From positions 62,001-126,000 of the forward strand of contig JADAKE010000023.1 in NCBI GenBank assembly GCA_015680865.1: 64,000 bases of DNA, written 5' to 3'. The translations under genes and the position numbers were made by a program. This document shows, piece after piece, positions 28,402 to 38,402 of the stretch. Under the pieces are notes generated by a model. It searched no databases. It was not told the origin of the DNA and was given only the letters and a program-made list of their open reading frames with translations. The DNA is from Enterococcus lacertideformus. Lineage in GTDB: Bacteria; Bacillota; Bacilli; Lactobacillales; Enterococcaceae. Positions within the stretch are counted from its first letter, which is position 1. Each line of letters opens with the position of its first letter.

Positions 28402-29010
28402 ATGAAAATAGTTAAAAGAACACTAGCTTTAGGATTGATATTGGGAGTATTAACTTCAGCTATACAGCTCTCGGCTGAAAAGATTACTGCTGAAACAAAT
28501 GTATCAGTTATTTCAAATACCGGTGAATGGGGAAATGAAGAAGGAAAATTCCCTGACCAAGGTCCAGAATTGATCAAAGAATTTACTCATTTAACTTCTA
28601 CTAATTGGGAAATGTTAGACTTTTCTGCAAAATGGCAAACAACAGGTACATATACTGGAACACATAATTTAATAGGCGAGCTTTATGCTCAAAATATGCC
28701 CGATACAACTCTTACACGGTCTGTCTCTTTAACATCTGGCCAGTTGACAGGCATAAGATATGATGGAACGACCAAAACATGGCCCCTTGTAAGTCCCTTT
28801 TCAAAAGCGGAGTCAGTGTGGCGTGTAAATCATTCTCCAGAAGAAGTTAAACTTACCTTTGGCCTCTTTAATGAGTCAATATCACCGTCAGAATTTAAAA
28901 GCTTTAAAATAGATATGGTCGTGTTTTTACACTATCATGTGGATGGATGGGAATATATGATGGGTATAAATCCACAATATAAGACACAAACATTCTCATT
29001 CAGTTTTTGA
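28402..29010 (+). CDS. secreted protein, unknown function
   Basis: Preceded by GGAGGAG. A basic start (MKIVKRT) and hydrophobic core LALGLILGVLTSAIQLSAEKITAE form a signal peptide, with cleavage probable after an Ala near residues 25-30. The remaining roughly 175 residues are Thr/Ser/aromatic-rich and appear to be all-beta (KWQTTGTYTGTHNLIGELYA, SLTSGQLTGIRYDG, ending TQTFSFSF). There is no LPXTG anchor and no lipobox, so it is likely released or loosely bound. I do not recognise the family. Confidence 0.7.
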   Translation: MKIVKRTLALGLILGVLTSAIQLSAEKITAETNVSVISNTGEWGNEEGKFPDQGPELIKEFTHLTSTNWEMLDFSAKWQTTGTYTGTHNLIGELYAQNMPDTTLTRSVSLTSGQLTGIRYDGTTKTWPLVSPFSKAESVWRVNHSPEEVKLTFGLFNESISPSEFKSFKIDMVVFLHYHVDGWEYMMGINPQYKTQTFSFSF

Positions 29011-29472
29011 TAAAAAAGAGATCTCCCTTTAGTTACTTTAATGAAATTTAATTTTTGAGAAATACAATAATTATGTTGGTCTACTTTGAGTGGGAAAAGG
29101 GAATTCTCAACAGCTGCTTCCCAGACTTTTGTGAAAATGAACTTTAGTGTCCAGAAACTGCTGAGGGCTAAGAGAGGCCGGGACAGAAGATTATTTCCGA
29201 AGGATGTGTTTCTACTCATGCCGTTTATATGTATTTAAAGTGTGAAACAAAAGAGAAATTTACTTTTGTTTCACACTTCTCAAAACTATTCAAGTTTAGC
29301 AAGCCTTGAAGTCTCGTTTTTATACTGAGAAGTCAACTTCTTTGAGTTTTAATCACTTAAATGAGACTCGCTGTTTTCAAACATTTCAACTATTCTATCC
29401 GAACAAAAACTTAATATTCGGAGGTTCCCTAAAAAATGGCATTCATTTTTGCTTACATAAAAATAATTAGTT
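29011..29472. other. intergenic stretch with dyad and repeat-like sequence
   Basis: Holds the 29238-29278 hairpin and, before it, a GAGGCCGGGACAGAAG segment of the kind often found scattered between enterococcal genes. No gene was found. Confidence 0.45.
29238..29278. terminator. bidirectional terminator between convergent genes
   Basis: AAGTGTGAAACAAAAG and CTTTTGTTTCACACTT form a 16-bp perfect stem around a 9-base loop, between the secreted protein gene (plus) and dps (minus). Confidence 0.65.
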
Positions 29473-29940
29473 TTATACATCAATTTCTGGTGCTTTTCCT
29501 AAATGTGCTTGGATCATCCAAATACGTTTTTCAGTTGCTGTTTTGAACTCGATAAAAATATCTTGGGTTGGATCATCGCCTTCCTCGCCAGAAACTTCAA
29601 TCCCTTTTTGATAAAGGTCAGCTAAATAGCGATAACCTTTCACAAGTGTTTCTAAACGTTCTGGGATGGTACGATCCCAACGACCAATTTCATCAGGAAT
29701 TTTTGTGTTATCTGCAAATTCACGCAAGGTTGAGTAAGGAGAACCATCTAATGTAATCAAACGTTCTGAGACTTCATCTAATTGACCATTTAAGTCATCC
29801 ATAAATTCATCCATCATTGGGTGTAATGTCAAAAATCCTGGACCTCTCATATACCAGTGTGTTTGGTGAACAACAACTGACATTTGGCTCAAATCTGCGA
29901 CTAGTTGATTCAATATTTCTTTTGTTTGTGAAAATTTCAT
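29473..29940 (-). CDS. dps: Dps-family ferritin-like protein
   Basis: Dodecameric iron-storage and DNA-protection protein using H2O2 to oxidise Fe(II). The ferroxidase ligands are visible in VVVHQTHWYMRGPGFLTLHPMMDEF (His and Asp/Glu) and DEVSERLITLDGSP. It has 155 residues and is intact. It stands alone, with a Fur-like dyad about 80 bases upstream, which fits control by iron or peroxide. Confidence 0.93.
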   Translation of the reverse strand: MKFSQTKEILNQLVADLSQMSVVVHQTHWYMRGPGFLTLHPMMDEFMDDLNGQLDEVSERLITLDGSPYSTLREFADNTKIPDEIGRWDRTIPERLETLVKGYRYLADLYQKGIEVSGEEGDDPTQDIFIEFKTATEKRIWMIQAHLGKAPEIDV

Positions 29941-30017
29941 TTTATTTTCTACTCCTAGCTATTATTTATAATAAAAGCATAGTAAATTTTGCTACAAAAG
30001 TACAATAAAACCAATTA

Positions 30018-30036
30018 GATGAGAACGATTTTCATC
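30018..30036. promoter_or_regulatory. candidate Fur/PerR-type site upstream of dps
   Basis: GATGAGAACGATTTTCATC is an imperfect 19-bp dyad (outer GATGA/TCATC) that matches a little over half of the classical Fur box. Nearer the start, TATTATAAATAATA recalls a Per box. Either could mediate control; the match is suggestive only. Confidence 0.35.
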
Positions 30037-30163
30037 AAAAATTTACCTTAAAAAATTTTTCTATTTATTAAAAAAATTTTGTTTTGCTTCATCAAGCATT
30101 TAACCTATGAGTCAAACTCTCGCGCCACAATGGAAATTTTCTTCATCCTATTCTTCACCTAAA

Positions 30164-31692
30164 TTAAGTACTCAACGTTTTGCGTAGTTCCGCCAATGGC
30201 TGGTATATGCTAGCTAACTGTTTTTGTGTTTCAACAAAAACAGGATAGATTTTTTGGTAGACTGCTTGCACATTGGATTGGACCAAAACTTGGGAATCTA
30301 GTTGAATTTTTTCAATCGTTTCGCTTAAATCTTGGATTTTCCCTATACTTTGCCAGCCTAAAAAAACGGCTCCTAAAGCCGAAGCTTCTGATACGGCAGG
30401 AAAAATAAGTGGATAACCAAGCACATCAGCCATCAACTGGCGAAACACAACCGATTGTGAAAATCCCCCTGTAGCTCTGATTTCTGTCAATTGTTCTTCT
30501 TTACAAATACCATTCAAAATTCTTTTGAGATTGAGACAAATACCTTCTAAAATAGCACGCATCATCTCTTTTTCGGTATGATCTCTTTGCAAACCTAACA
30601 AACTACCTGAGGCTTCTGCTTCCCACAAAGGAGCTCTTTCTCCTAATAAGTAAGGCTGAAAAAGTAATCCGTTTGCACCAGGTGGTACAAACGCAATCGC
30701 TGAAAGAAGAGCATCATAAGGATTTTCATTATTATCAAGGGCTTTTTGTGTGACTTCTTGTAGCAATGTTTGACTTGCCCAATCAAAGATTCCTGCGCCA
30801 TTACTGGTGGCTCCACCGATGACCCAATGTGTGCGATCAAGTACATAACAAAAGGTTTCCATTTCTGGATGTAGCTGTGGTTGATCCGTAATAAATCTGA
30901 TTGCCCCACTCGTTCCAACAGTTAATGCAGCAATATTTTCTCCAAATGCTCCTAATCCTAAATTAGATAAGGGCCCGTCAGCTCCACCTAAAACAAATGA
31001 AGGATCATTTTTCAAACCTAAACGCGTTTGCATCTCTTGCATCAAACCATTTATTCTAGCTGTAGGTGGCAGTAATTCGGGTAACTGATTTTTATTGATG
31101 GCTAAAAATTCTAGCGCTTCTTTGGCCCAAACAAATTGATGGATGTCAAAATAGCCGGTACCCGAAGCCGTGCTATAATCACACATCAATCGTCCAAAAA
31201 AGCGATAAAAAATGTATTCTTTGATTCCTATAAAGTACTGCGCTTGACCTGCCAGTTCTGGTTGTGTTTCTTGCAACCATTTTATTTTGACAAGTGGCGT
31301 CATAGGATGGATCGGAGTACCTGTTTGTTGATAAAATTTTCTACCTAATGAACGTTTTTTAAATTTTCTGCCTGCTCTTTTGCTCGGTTGTCTGCCCATG
31401 TGATCAGGCGAGATATAGGCTGCTTCTTCTCATCTAACAAAATCAAGCTATGCATCGCAGAAGAAAAAGCAATCACTTCAATTGTTACTTTTTTTGGTAA
31501 CTGCTTCGTCACTTCTTGAATCACCGTACAAACCCCTTGGAAAATCAATTCTTGATCTTGTTCCGCCATCCCTTGTTTCTCTTGGATCATAGGATTAAGA
31601 AAATAGGCTGAAGCGACTACTTTTGCGTGCTCATTGAATGCGACTGCCTTAGTCTGTGTGGTACCAATATCAACGCCGATGGAGATATTCAT
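30164..31692 (-). pseudogene. gntK: FGGY carbohydrate kinase, gluconate-kinase type (frameshifted)
   Basis: Sugar or sugar-acid kinase, best match gluconate kinase. The N-terminus ISIGVDIGTTQTKAVAFNEHA is the FGGY phosphate-1 motif. The C-terminal half has GGADGPLSNLGLGAFGE, LTVGTSGAIR and ATGGFSQSVVFRQLMADVLG. After QAENLK one A is missing from an A run at 31354-31360, so the frame breaks at codon about 112. The 1529 bases are one short of 510 codons. No permease or dehydrogenase gene for gluconate lies alongside. Confidence 0.85.
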
Positions 31693-31765
31693 TTTGTCAC
31701 CTCTACCAAATTTGCGTAAAAATTTTTCGATTAGGCGTATCTTTCTTTAAAAGGAGGACACGGCT

Positions 31766-32443
31766 ATGTTTCTTTATTTTATCACTGGATGTTGTGTCGG
31801 TTCGTTCTTGTGCTTAATTGCTCAACGCATACCACAAGGTCACTCTATTATTTACCCACGCTCTCATTGTGTCAACTGCAACCACCTTTTATCTTGGTAT
31901 GAACTCATTCCACTTTTTTCTATCTGTTTTCAGCGCTTTCGTTGCCGTCATTGTCGCTGTAGGTTTTCCCTTATTTATTTTATGTCTGAATGGATCTGTG
32001 GAAATTTATTCGTCTTACTTTTTTACTTTTCACATGAAATCAATGGCATCTTCATTTTTTGGTTTTTTTCTGCCTTTTTACTTTCTTTAATGGATTGTTT
32101 TTACTTAGTGATCGAGTCAAAAACGCTTTATTTTATGTGGTTTGTTTTATGGCTATCTTGGTTAATTACCGGAATGTTTCAATGGTTCAATTTTTCCGTC
32201 CTATTATTAGTCAGTTTTTTGCTTGTACGTTATGCTTCGCGTTTTTTAGGCTTGGGAGATGTTTTAGTACTTTTAATTTGGAGTGGGGGATTAAGCATTA
32301 CATGTTTCATTCACCTATTATTTATTGCTAGCCTCCTTGGTTTTTTGTTCTTCCTTTTATTTTTGGCTAAAAACAAAAAAGAAACGAAATTACCTTTCGT
32401 CCCATTTTTGAGTGTTGCTTTACTCTTACTTCATTTGATTTAA
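31766..32443 (+). CDS. type IV prepilin peptidase (A24)
   Basis: Integral membrane aspartyl protease that cleaves and N-methylates prepilins for the competence pseudopilus. The N-terminal domain has the zinc cysteines CVNC...CRHC, and about seven membrane helices follow. The catalytic aspartates are expected at SLMDCFYL and in FLGLGDVLVL (the GxGD-type motif), both present. It has 225 residues, with AAAGGAGG before ATG. It resembles ComC of lactobacilli and enterococci; com pseudopilin genes are not in this window. Confidence 0.85.
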   Translation: MFLYFITGCCVGSFLCLIAQRIPQGHSIIYPRSHCVNCNHLLSWYELIPLFSICFQRFRCRHCRCRFSLIYFMSEWICGNLFVLLFYFSHEINGIFIFWFFSAFLLSLMDCFYLVIESKTLYFMWFVLWLSWLITGMFQWFNFSVLLLVSFLLVRYASRFLGLGDVLVLLIWSGGLSITCFIHLLFIASLLGFLFFLLFLAKNKKETKLPFVPFLSVALLLLHLI

Positions 32444-32719
32444 AAACCATGAGAAATTTATAATGGTCGATTTGTTGCTAGTAAGACTAGCTTGCTTGTT
32501 CCAATAAATGCTTATTTTTTAGCGATAGTTAACTTTCTTATGCGATCGAAGAAAAATAGATTAACCATTTAGCTAAGCCGTTTAAAAAAATAGAATTTTT
32601 CAAAAAAACTAGCTACTTCACTGATTTGCACGCAACGATAACTTATTTATTTCATTTACCCATTGTTCGTAATGAATGAGTTCCATTCAGTTGACTTCAT
32701 TCAATGATTTATCTGTGAT

Positions 32720-33157
32720 TTATTTTTCAGACCAATGGTTACGCAAAAAACTACCTCGACCTGAACCTTCTCGATAAAGATTATAATGAATTTTATTTTT
32801 CTTATAGTATTGTTGGTGGTATTCTTCAGCAGGATAAAATTTACTTCTCGGCTCAATTTTGGTTACGATTGGACGATAAGAATCCCCTCGATCTGCAAAC
32901 TGTCCCAACGCATCAGTTGGATCTGTTTGCTGCCAATAGATCTCAACGAGTTGTTCATAGGAAATGATAGTAGGATCGTATTCGATTTCTACTGCTTCCG
33001 TATGACCAGTTTTCCCAGTGGTTACTTGCTCATAAGTAGGATTAGGAACATGTCCACCTGTATAACCAGACGTCACAGAAATAATCCCTGGTTGCGTCTC
33101 AAAAGGTTTGACCATGCACCAAAAACATCCACCTGCGAAAACTGCTTTTTTTAACAT
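32720..33157 (-). CDS. msrA: peptide methionine sulfoxide reductase MsrA with internal deletion
   Basis: Reduces S-methionine sulfoxide in proteins. The catalytic GGCFWC is present, as are [35 protein letters not shown] and the C-terminal [11 protein letters not shown]. Between DRGDSYRP and IVTKIEP, about 28-30 residues found in other MsrA proteins (the FYHNEEQ-type helix) are missing without loss of frame, so the product has 145 residues instead of about 175. The fold next to the active site would be changed, so activity is doubtful. Confidence 0.85.
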   Translation of the reverse strand: MLKKAVFAGGCFWCMVKPFETQPGIISVTSGYTGGHVPNPTYEQVTTGKTGHTEAVEIEYDPTIISYEQLVEIYWQQTDPTDALGQFADRGDSYRPIVTKIEPRSKFYPAEEYHQQYYKKNKIHYNLYREGSGRGSFLRNHWSEK

Positions 33158-33934
33158 ACAAAACCCTCCTTTTGAACATCATACCTTGATTTACGAAAGG
33201 AGGATAACAATTTGTTTGCGGTAGATAATATAGTTATCGTCCATGCATAGTTGATCGCCATCTGAATATCTATATTGAATGAATATTCAATGGCGAATTT
33301 TATTTATAAGATGGTATCCTAGCCGGGAACAAATCAAATCAGTAGAACAACCAACAGATATTTTTTCTAAGAGTGCGTTAAAATCATTGAGCACTTACAA
33401 AGTTACTGAACACAAAACAGATTCCAGAGGCTTTTTCAATCTCAGGAGTCAGTAATCTCTTGTTATCCTCTTGAGTTTTTCCATAACTGACCAAAATCGA
33501 CATTTTAAGTAAGCAACAGAAAACAAAAAGTACCCCTCTATCTTGTGATAAATCATAATATAGAATTTCATTGCTAATAAAATAACAAATAGGGAGTAAT
33601 GAACACAGAGAGTATTATTGATATAAAATTAATAAACTTGATTTTTCTTAAACAAAACCAGAATGAATGAAAGCAATCCCTCCTATGCTTTTGTTTGTCA
33701 TAAACTTAGATATATCAATATCTTCATAGCGGTTGTGCCCTCCCCTTTTTACCCCCTCCCGGTATTCCCTCGATTTTTTCTATTCATTCTCTTTCGTGGA
33801 TAACTATCTCTTCTTACTATTTTTTCCACACGAAAGAATAAATGTTTTTTTGTTTTCCTTTGTTTTTATGCTATACTTTTCCACAACTTTTATATTATCA
33901 ATCACTAAAAATTTTAATGATAGGAGGACACAAC
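33158..33934. other. long non-coding stretch
   Basis: Contains a hairpin at 33255-33296 (TCGCCAT...ATGGCGA with an inner GAATAT/ATATTC stem) and, before the next gene, a T-rich segment with TATGCTATACTT that may be a promoter. No gene or remnant recognised. Confidence 0.45.
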
Positions 33935-34252
33935 ATGCTAAAAAAGAATAATCCCACTGACAAACTTCAACCAAATTCACAAAGTAAGTCTGTAAAAGAT
34001 CCTGACATACTCACGGATCAAGTCAACCAAAACAAACAGAGACTGGAATAATTAATTTATACGGTTACACAACCTTCGCCCCAATGTCCCCAAACACAAG
34101 AAGAGATTTTGACACCTCAAGCTCGACCAGCACTCGCATCACTTATTGAAACATTTGGTTTAAATTCGATCATGTATCGCTTATTATCTGAAAAAATATC
34201 AACCGATTCGAGCCTACATAACAAAAAAGACAACATTTTGCCTGAGCGATGA
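33935..34252 (+). pseudogene. small orphan gene with in-frame TAA
   Basis: ATG 33935 follows a perfect ATAGGAGGACACAAC box. The frame gives a polar, Gln/Asn/Lys-rich N-terminus (NNPTDKLQPNSQSKSVKDPD) to TAA at 34049. It then continues in the same frame for another 67 codons with protein-like sequence (YTVTQPSPQCPQTQEEILTP, RPALASLIETFGLNSIMYRL) to TGA 34252. A single substitution therefore probably splits a 105-residue protein. I do not recognise the family; the strong start signal argues that it was expressed. Confidence 0.5.
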
Positions 34253-34584
34253 ACAAAATGATCTAGCACAGAAACTTTTAGTAAGGTTTGCTAAGAAATT
34301 CAATGATTCACGACCAATTTTTTCTGTAAGTACAAAAACAAGGAAACGTATGACCCTCTGTAATTAATAAATTTTCAGTTTCGTTTGTTTCCGTCAATTT
34401 TAATACAATACTCAAAAAAACAGAGCTAAGAGCTGCAATAAAGTATCGTTTAAATTCTTCTGAATAGGTTATAGCTTTTTCAGAAATTTTATCTATTATA
34501 AGGCTTACACCGAAGTTTTTCTACTTATTCCGCTGAAAATAATTGACGCCCATCACTACACCCTCATTTATTTGGTTGTACGAT
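34253..34584. other. non-coding stretch with possible IS3 orfA remnant
   Basis: On the minus strand, 34435-34505 encodes IDKISEKAITYSEEFKRYFI, resembling the start of the helix-turn-helix orfA protein of IS3-family elements. It is flanked by unrelated frames and stops. Nothing else is recognised. Confidence 0.3.
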
Positions 34585-34647
34585 AAAAGACCTCAGATAA
34601 CAGAATCATACTGACAGTTTTTTGTCAGTGTCTATTATCTGGGGTCC
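34585..34647 (-). terminator. rpoC terminator
   Basis: On the minus strand GACCCCAGATAATAGACACTGACA pairs, with small bulges, with its partner ending TGTTATCTGAGGTC, followed by TTTT. It begins about 25 bases after the rpoC stop. Confidence 0.8.
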
Positions 34648-34672
34648 ATTTTATATCTTAAGCCCTGGTGAT

Positions 34673-37600
34673 TTAGTAAGTTTTATTTTGTTCATTCATA
34701 GCATCTTCTGCAGCCATTTGTGCTTCGATGTCAGAAATACTATAAACATTTTCACTTGCAACTCCGACTTCTTTTGGTTCCATATTACGGTAACGTGCCA
34801 TACCAGTACCAGCTGGGATGATTTTACCGATGATAACATTTTCTTTCAAACCAAGAAGTGGATCTTTTTTACCTCGGATTGCGGCATCAGTCAAGACACG
34901 AGTTGTTTCTTGGAAGGATGCAGCAGATAAGAAGCTGTTCGTTTCTAGTGAAGCTTTCGTAATACCTAGTAAGACAAGACGAGATGTTGCAGGAACCCCA
35001 CCTGCTACTAATGTATTGTAGTTTTGATCTTTGAAATCTGCGATATCCATCAATGTACCTGGTAAGATGTCTGTGTCACCGGGATACATTACGCGGACTT
35101 TACGCAACATTTGACGAACCATTACCTCGATATGTTTATCACCGATTTCTACCCCTTGCATACGGTAGACACGTTGTACTTCACGTAACAAATAGTTCTC
35201 AACAGATAATACATCACGAACTTGTAGCAATTGTTTTGGATCAATTGACCCTTCAGTCAATGGTGCACCACGGTGGATCATATCGCCTTCAGCGACTTTC
35301 ATACGTGCTGTATAAGGAACAGTATACGTACGTGTATCGGTTTTCCCTTTGATTGTTACTTCTTTTGTACGAGTCGAAGCATCTTCTGAGATATCGATGA
35401 CGTCACCAGTTACTTCGGTAATCACTGCTTGCCCTTTAGGATTACGTGCTTCAAAAATTTCTTGGACACGAGGAAGACCTTGAGTGATATCGTCTCCGGC
35501 TACCCCACCGGTATGGAAGGTACGCATCGTCAACTGAGTACCTGGTTCTCCGATTGATTGAGCTGCGATCGTACCAACTGCTTCACCGACTTCTACATCA
35601 GAACCAGTTGCAAGGTTACGTCCATAACAATGTTTGCAGACACCATGTTTCGTATTACATGTAAAGACGGAACGGATCGTTACGATTTCAACACCCGCAT
35701 CAACGATTTGCTTCGCAATATCTTCTGAAATCAATTGATTCCCAGCAATGATCAGATCATTTGTTTCTGGATGACGAACTTCTTTACGCGTGTAACGACC
35801 AATCAAACGATCTTCTAATGATTCAATAATTTCATTTCCTTCACGAATTGCTTGGATTTCAAGACCTCGATCAGTACCGCAATCTTCTTCACGGATGATT
35901 ACATCTTGAGCCACATCAACCAGACGACGAGTCAAGTAACCTGAATCGGCAGTCTTCAAAGCTGTGTCGGTCATACCTTTACGAGCCCCGTGAGTGGAGA
36001 TAAACATTTCCAAGACAGATAGTCCTTCACGGAAATTCGAAATGATTGGCAATTCCATGATTCGACCATTAGGAGCAGCCATCAAACCACGCATTCCGGC
36101 AAGTTGTGTAAAGTTGGAGATGTTACCACGAGCCCCAGAATCAGACATCATGAAGATTGGGTTTTTCGCTTCCAAACCTTCCATCAGTTTTTGTTGAATG
36201 CTGTCTTTTGCAGCGTTCCAAACAGCAATTACGCGTTCATAACGTTCGTCATCTGTAATCAGACCACGACGGAATTGTTTTGTAATAGTTTCAACTTGTT
36301 TATGGGCATTTTCAATGATTTCTTGTTTTTCATTCAGTACACTGATGTCAGCAATCCCTACTGTAATACCGGCATGTGTTGAATGTTTATACCCTAAGTC
36401 TTTCATACGGTCAAGCATCTTAGAAGTTTCTGTTACTTTGAAACGTTTGAAGACTTCCGCAATAATATTACCTAAGTTTTTCTTCTTGAATGGTAAGACT
36501 AATTCTTGTTCTTTAATATATGAAGGAATGTCAGTTCCAGCTTCAACGAAGTATTTATCTGGTGTTTGAACAGTCAAGTTGAAATCAGTCGGTTCATTCA
36601 GATAAGGAAATTCTGGTGGCATGATTTCATTAAAGATAATCTTACCAACTGTTGTAATCATCGTACGTTCTTTTTGCCATTCAGTAAATGGTTTTTCTCC
36701 TAGTGAGTTAGGGTTCACTCCGATACGTGAGTGTAAATGAACGTAGCCATTACGCCATGCGATTACAGCTTCGTTTTGGTCACGGAAGACCATTCCTTCG
36801 CCTTCACGACCTTCTTCTTCCATTGTCAAGTAGTAGTTACCTAAAACCATATCTTGAGAAGGTGTTACAACTGGTTTACCGTCTTTTGGATTCAAGATGT
36901 TTTGAGCAGCGAGCATCAACATACGTGCTTCCGCTTGTGCTTCTTCGTTCAATGGTACGTGAACGGCCATTTGGTCTCCATCAAAGTCGGCATTATAAGC
37001 TTCACATACAAGTGGGTGCAAACGAATGGCACGGCCTTGTACTAAAACAGGTTCAAATGCTTGGATACCAAGTCTGTGTAGCGTAGGTGCCCGGTTAAGT
37101 AGTACTGGGTGTTCTTTGATAACGTCTTCCAAGACATCCCAAACTTCGTCTTCTTGACGTTCGATTTTACGTTTTGCATTTTTGATGTTAGAAGCTAGTT
37201 CACGTTGAACCAATTCACGCATCACAAATGGTTTAAATAGTTCGATTGCCATTTCTTTTGGCAACCCACATTGATACATTTTCAAGAAAGGTCCTACAAC
37301 GATAACAGAACGTCCTGAATAGTCAACACGTTTACCAAGTAAGTTTTGACGGAAACGACCTTGTTTCCCTTTCAACATATGAGAAAGAGATTTCAATGGA
37401 CGGTTACCTGGTCCAGTAACTGGACGGCCACGACGACCATTATCGATCAACGCATCAACAGCTTCTTGTAACATCCTTTTTTCGTTTTGAACAATGATCC
37501 CTGGAGCATTCAAATCTAACAAGCGTTTCAAACGATTGTTACGGTTGATTACTCGACGATAAAGATCATTCAAGTCACTTGTTGCAAAACGTCCACCCTC

Positions 37601-38323
37601 TAATTGCACCATTGGTCGTAAATCTGGTGGAATAACTGGAATAACGTCCATAACCATCCAACTTGGTTCATTTCCTGAAGCACGGAAAGCTTCTAAAATG
37701 TCCAAACGGCGGATCGCACGAGTCCGTTTTTGTCCTTGGGCAGATTTCAATTCTTCTTTCAATTCAGCTGCTTCAGCATCTAAATCAACACTATCTAGTA
37801 ATTGTTTGATTGCTTCTGCACCCATTGCTGCTTGGAATTCTTGTCCATATTGTTCACGTTTTTCGCGGTATTCACGTTCTGTCAACAATTGTTTTTTCTC
37901 TAAGTTGGTGTTTCCTGGTTCGATAACCACATATGAAGCAAAATAAATGATTTCTTCTAAGGCACGAGGACTCATGTCTAGAACAAGTCCCATACGAGAA
38001 GGAATGTACCAGATATGTGAAACAGGTGCTGCTAATTCAATGTGACCCATACGTTCGCGACGAACTTTTGAACGTGTCACTTCAACACCGCATCGGTCAC
38101 AAACGATTCCTTTATAACGGATACGTTTGTATTTTCCGCAGGCACATTCCCAGTCTTTCGTAGGACCAAAAATCCGCTCACAGAACAACCCTTCGCGTTC
38201 AGGTTTTAAGGTACGATAGTTAATCGTCTCAGGTTTTTTTACTTCACCATAAGACCAGCTTCTGATTTTTTCGGGAGAAGCCAAACCTATTTGCATACTT
38301 TCGAATTTATTTACATCGATCAA
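34673..38323 (-). CDS. rpoC: RNA polymerase beta' subunit
   Basis: Catalytic half of the RNA polymerase active centre. The N-terminal zinc ribbon is [20 protein letters not shown] and the catalytic magnesium loop is [15 protein letters not shown]. The bridge-helix and trigger-loop regions and the second zinc site ([19 protein letters not shown]) are present. It has 1216 residues, normal for Lactobacillales, with no disruption over 3.6 kb. It ends in an acidic tail, is preceded by AAAGGGG, and lies 79 bases after rpoB. Confidence 0.98.
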   Translation of the reverse strand: MIDVNKFESMQIGLASPEKIRSWSYGEVKKPETINYRTLKPEREGLFCERIFGPTKDWECACGKYKRIRYKGIVCDRCGVEVTRSKVRRERMGHIELAAPVSHIWYIPSRMGLVLDMSPRALEEIIYFASYVVIEPGNTNLEKKQLLTEREYREKREQYGQEFQAAMGAEAIKQLLDSVDLDAEAAELKEELKSAQGQKRTRAIRRLDILEAFRASGNEPSWMVMDVIPVIPPDLRPMVQLEGGRFATSDLNDLYRRVINRNNRLKRLLDLNAPGIIVQNEKRMLQEAVDALIDNGRRGRPVTGPGNRPLKSLSHMLKGKQGRFRQNLLGKRVDYSGRSVIVVGPFLKMYQCGLPKEMAIELFKPFVMRELVQRELASNIKNAKRKIERQEDEVWDVLEDVIKEHPVLLNRAPTLHRLGIQAFEPVLVQGRAIRLHPLVCEAYNADFDGDQMAVHVPLNEEAQAEARMLMLAAQNILNPKDGKPVVTPSQDMVLGNYYLTMEEEGREGEGMVFRDQNEAVIAWRNGYVHLHSRIGVNPNSLGEKPFTEWQKERTMITTVGKIIFNEIMPPEFPYLNEPTDFNLTVQTPDKYFVEAGTDIPSYIKEQELVLPFKKKNLGNIIAEVFKRFKVTETSKMLDRMKDLGYKHSTHAGITVGIADISVLNEKQEIIENAHKQVETITKQFRRGLITDDERYERVIAVWNAAKDSIQQKLMEGLEAKNPIFMMSDSGARGNISNFTQLAGMRGLMAAPNGRIMELPIISNFREGLSVLEMFISTHGARKGMTDTALKTADSGYLTRRLVDVAQDVIIREEDCGTDRGLEIQAIREGNEIIESLEDRLIGRYTRKEVRHPETNDLIIAGNQLISEDIAKQIVDAGVEIVTIRSVFTCNTKHGVCKHCYGRNLATGSDVEVGEAVGTIAAQSIGEPGTQLTMRTFHTGGVAGDDITQGLPRVQEIFEARNPKGQAVITEVTGDVIDISEDASTRTKEVTIKGKTDTRTYTVPYTARMKVAEGDMIHRGAPLTEGSIDPKQLLQVRDVLSVENYLLREVQRVYRMQGVEIGDKHIEVMVRQMLRKVRVMYPGDTDILPGTLMDIADFKDQNYNTLVAGGVPATSRLVLLGITKASLETNSFLSAASFQETTRVLTDAAIRGKKDPLLGLKENVIIGKIIPAGTGMARYRNMEPKEVGVASENVYSISDIEAQMAAEDAMNEQNKTY

Positions 38324-38360
38324 AAGGGGTTCCCTCCATTTCGTTTAATGGCAAAACCGC

Positions 38361-38385
38361 AAGGCGGCTGATCAGCGACCGCCTT
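38361..38385. promoter_or_regulatory. rpoB-rpoC intercistronic hairpin
   Basis: AAGGCGG and CCGCCTT pair around an 11-base loop, with an overlapping alternative CCGCAAGGCGG hairpin. No T run follows, so it may be an RNA processing or stability element rather than a terminator. Confidence 0.45.
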
Positions 38386-38402
38386 ATAGTTCATAGACCG
38401 GA

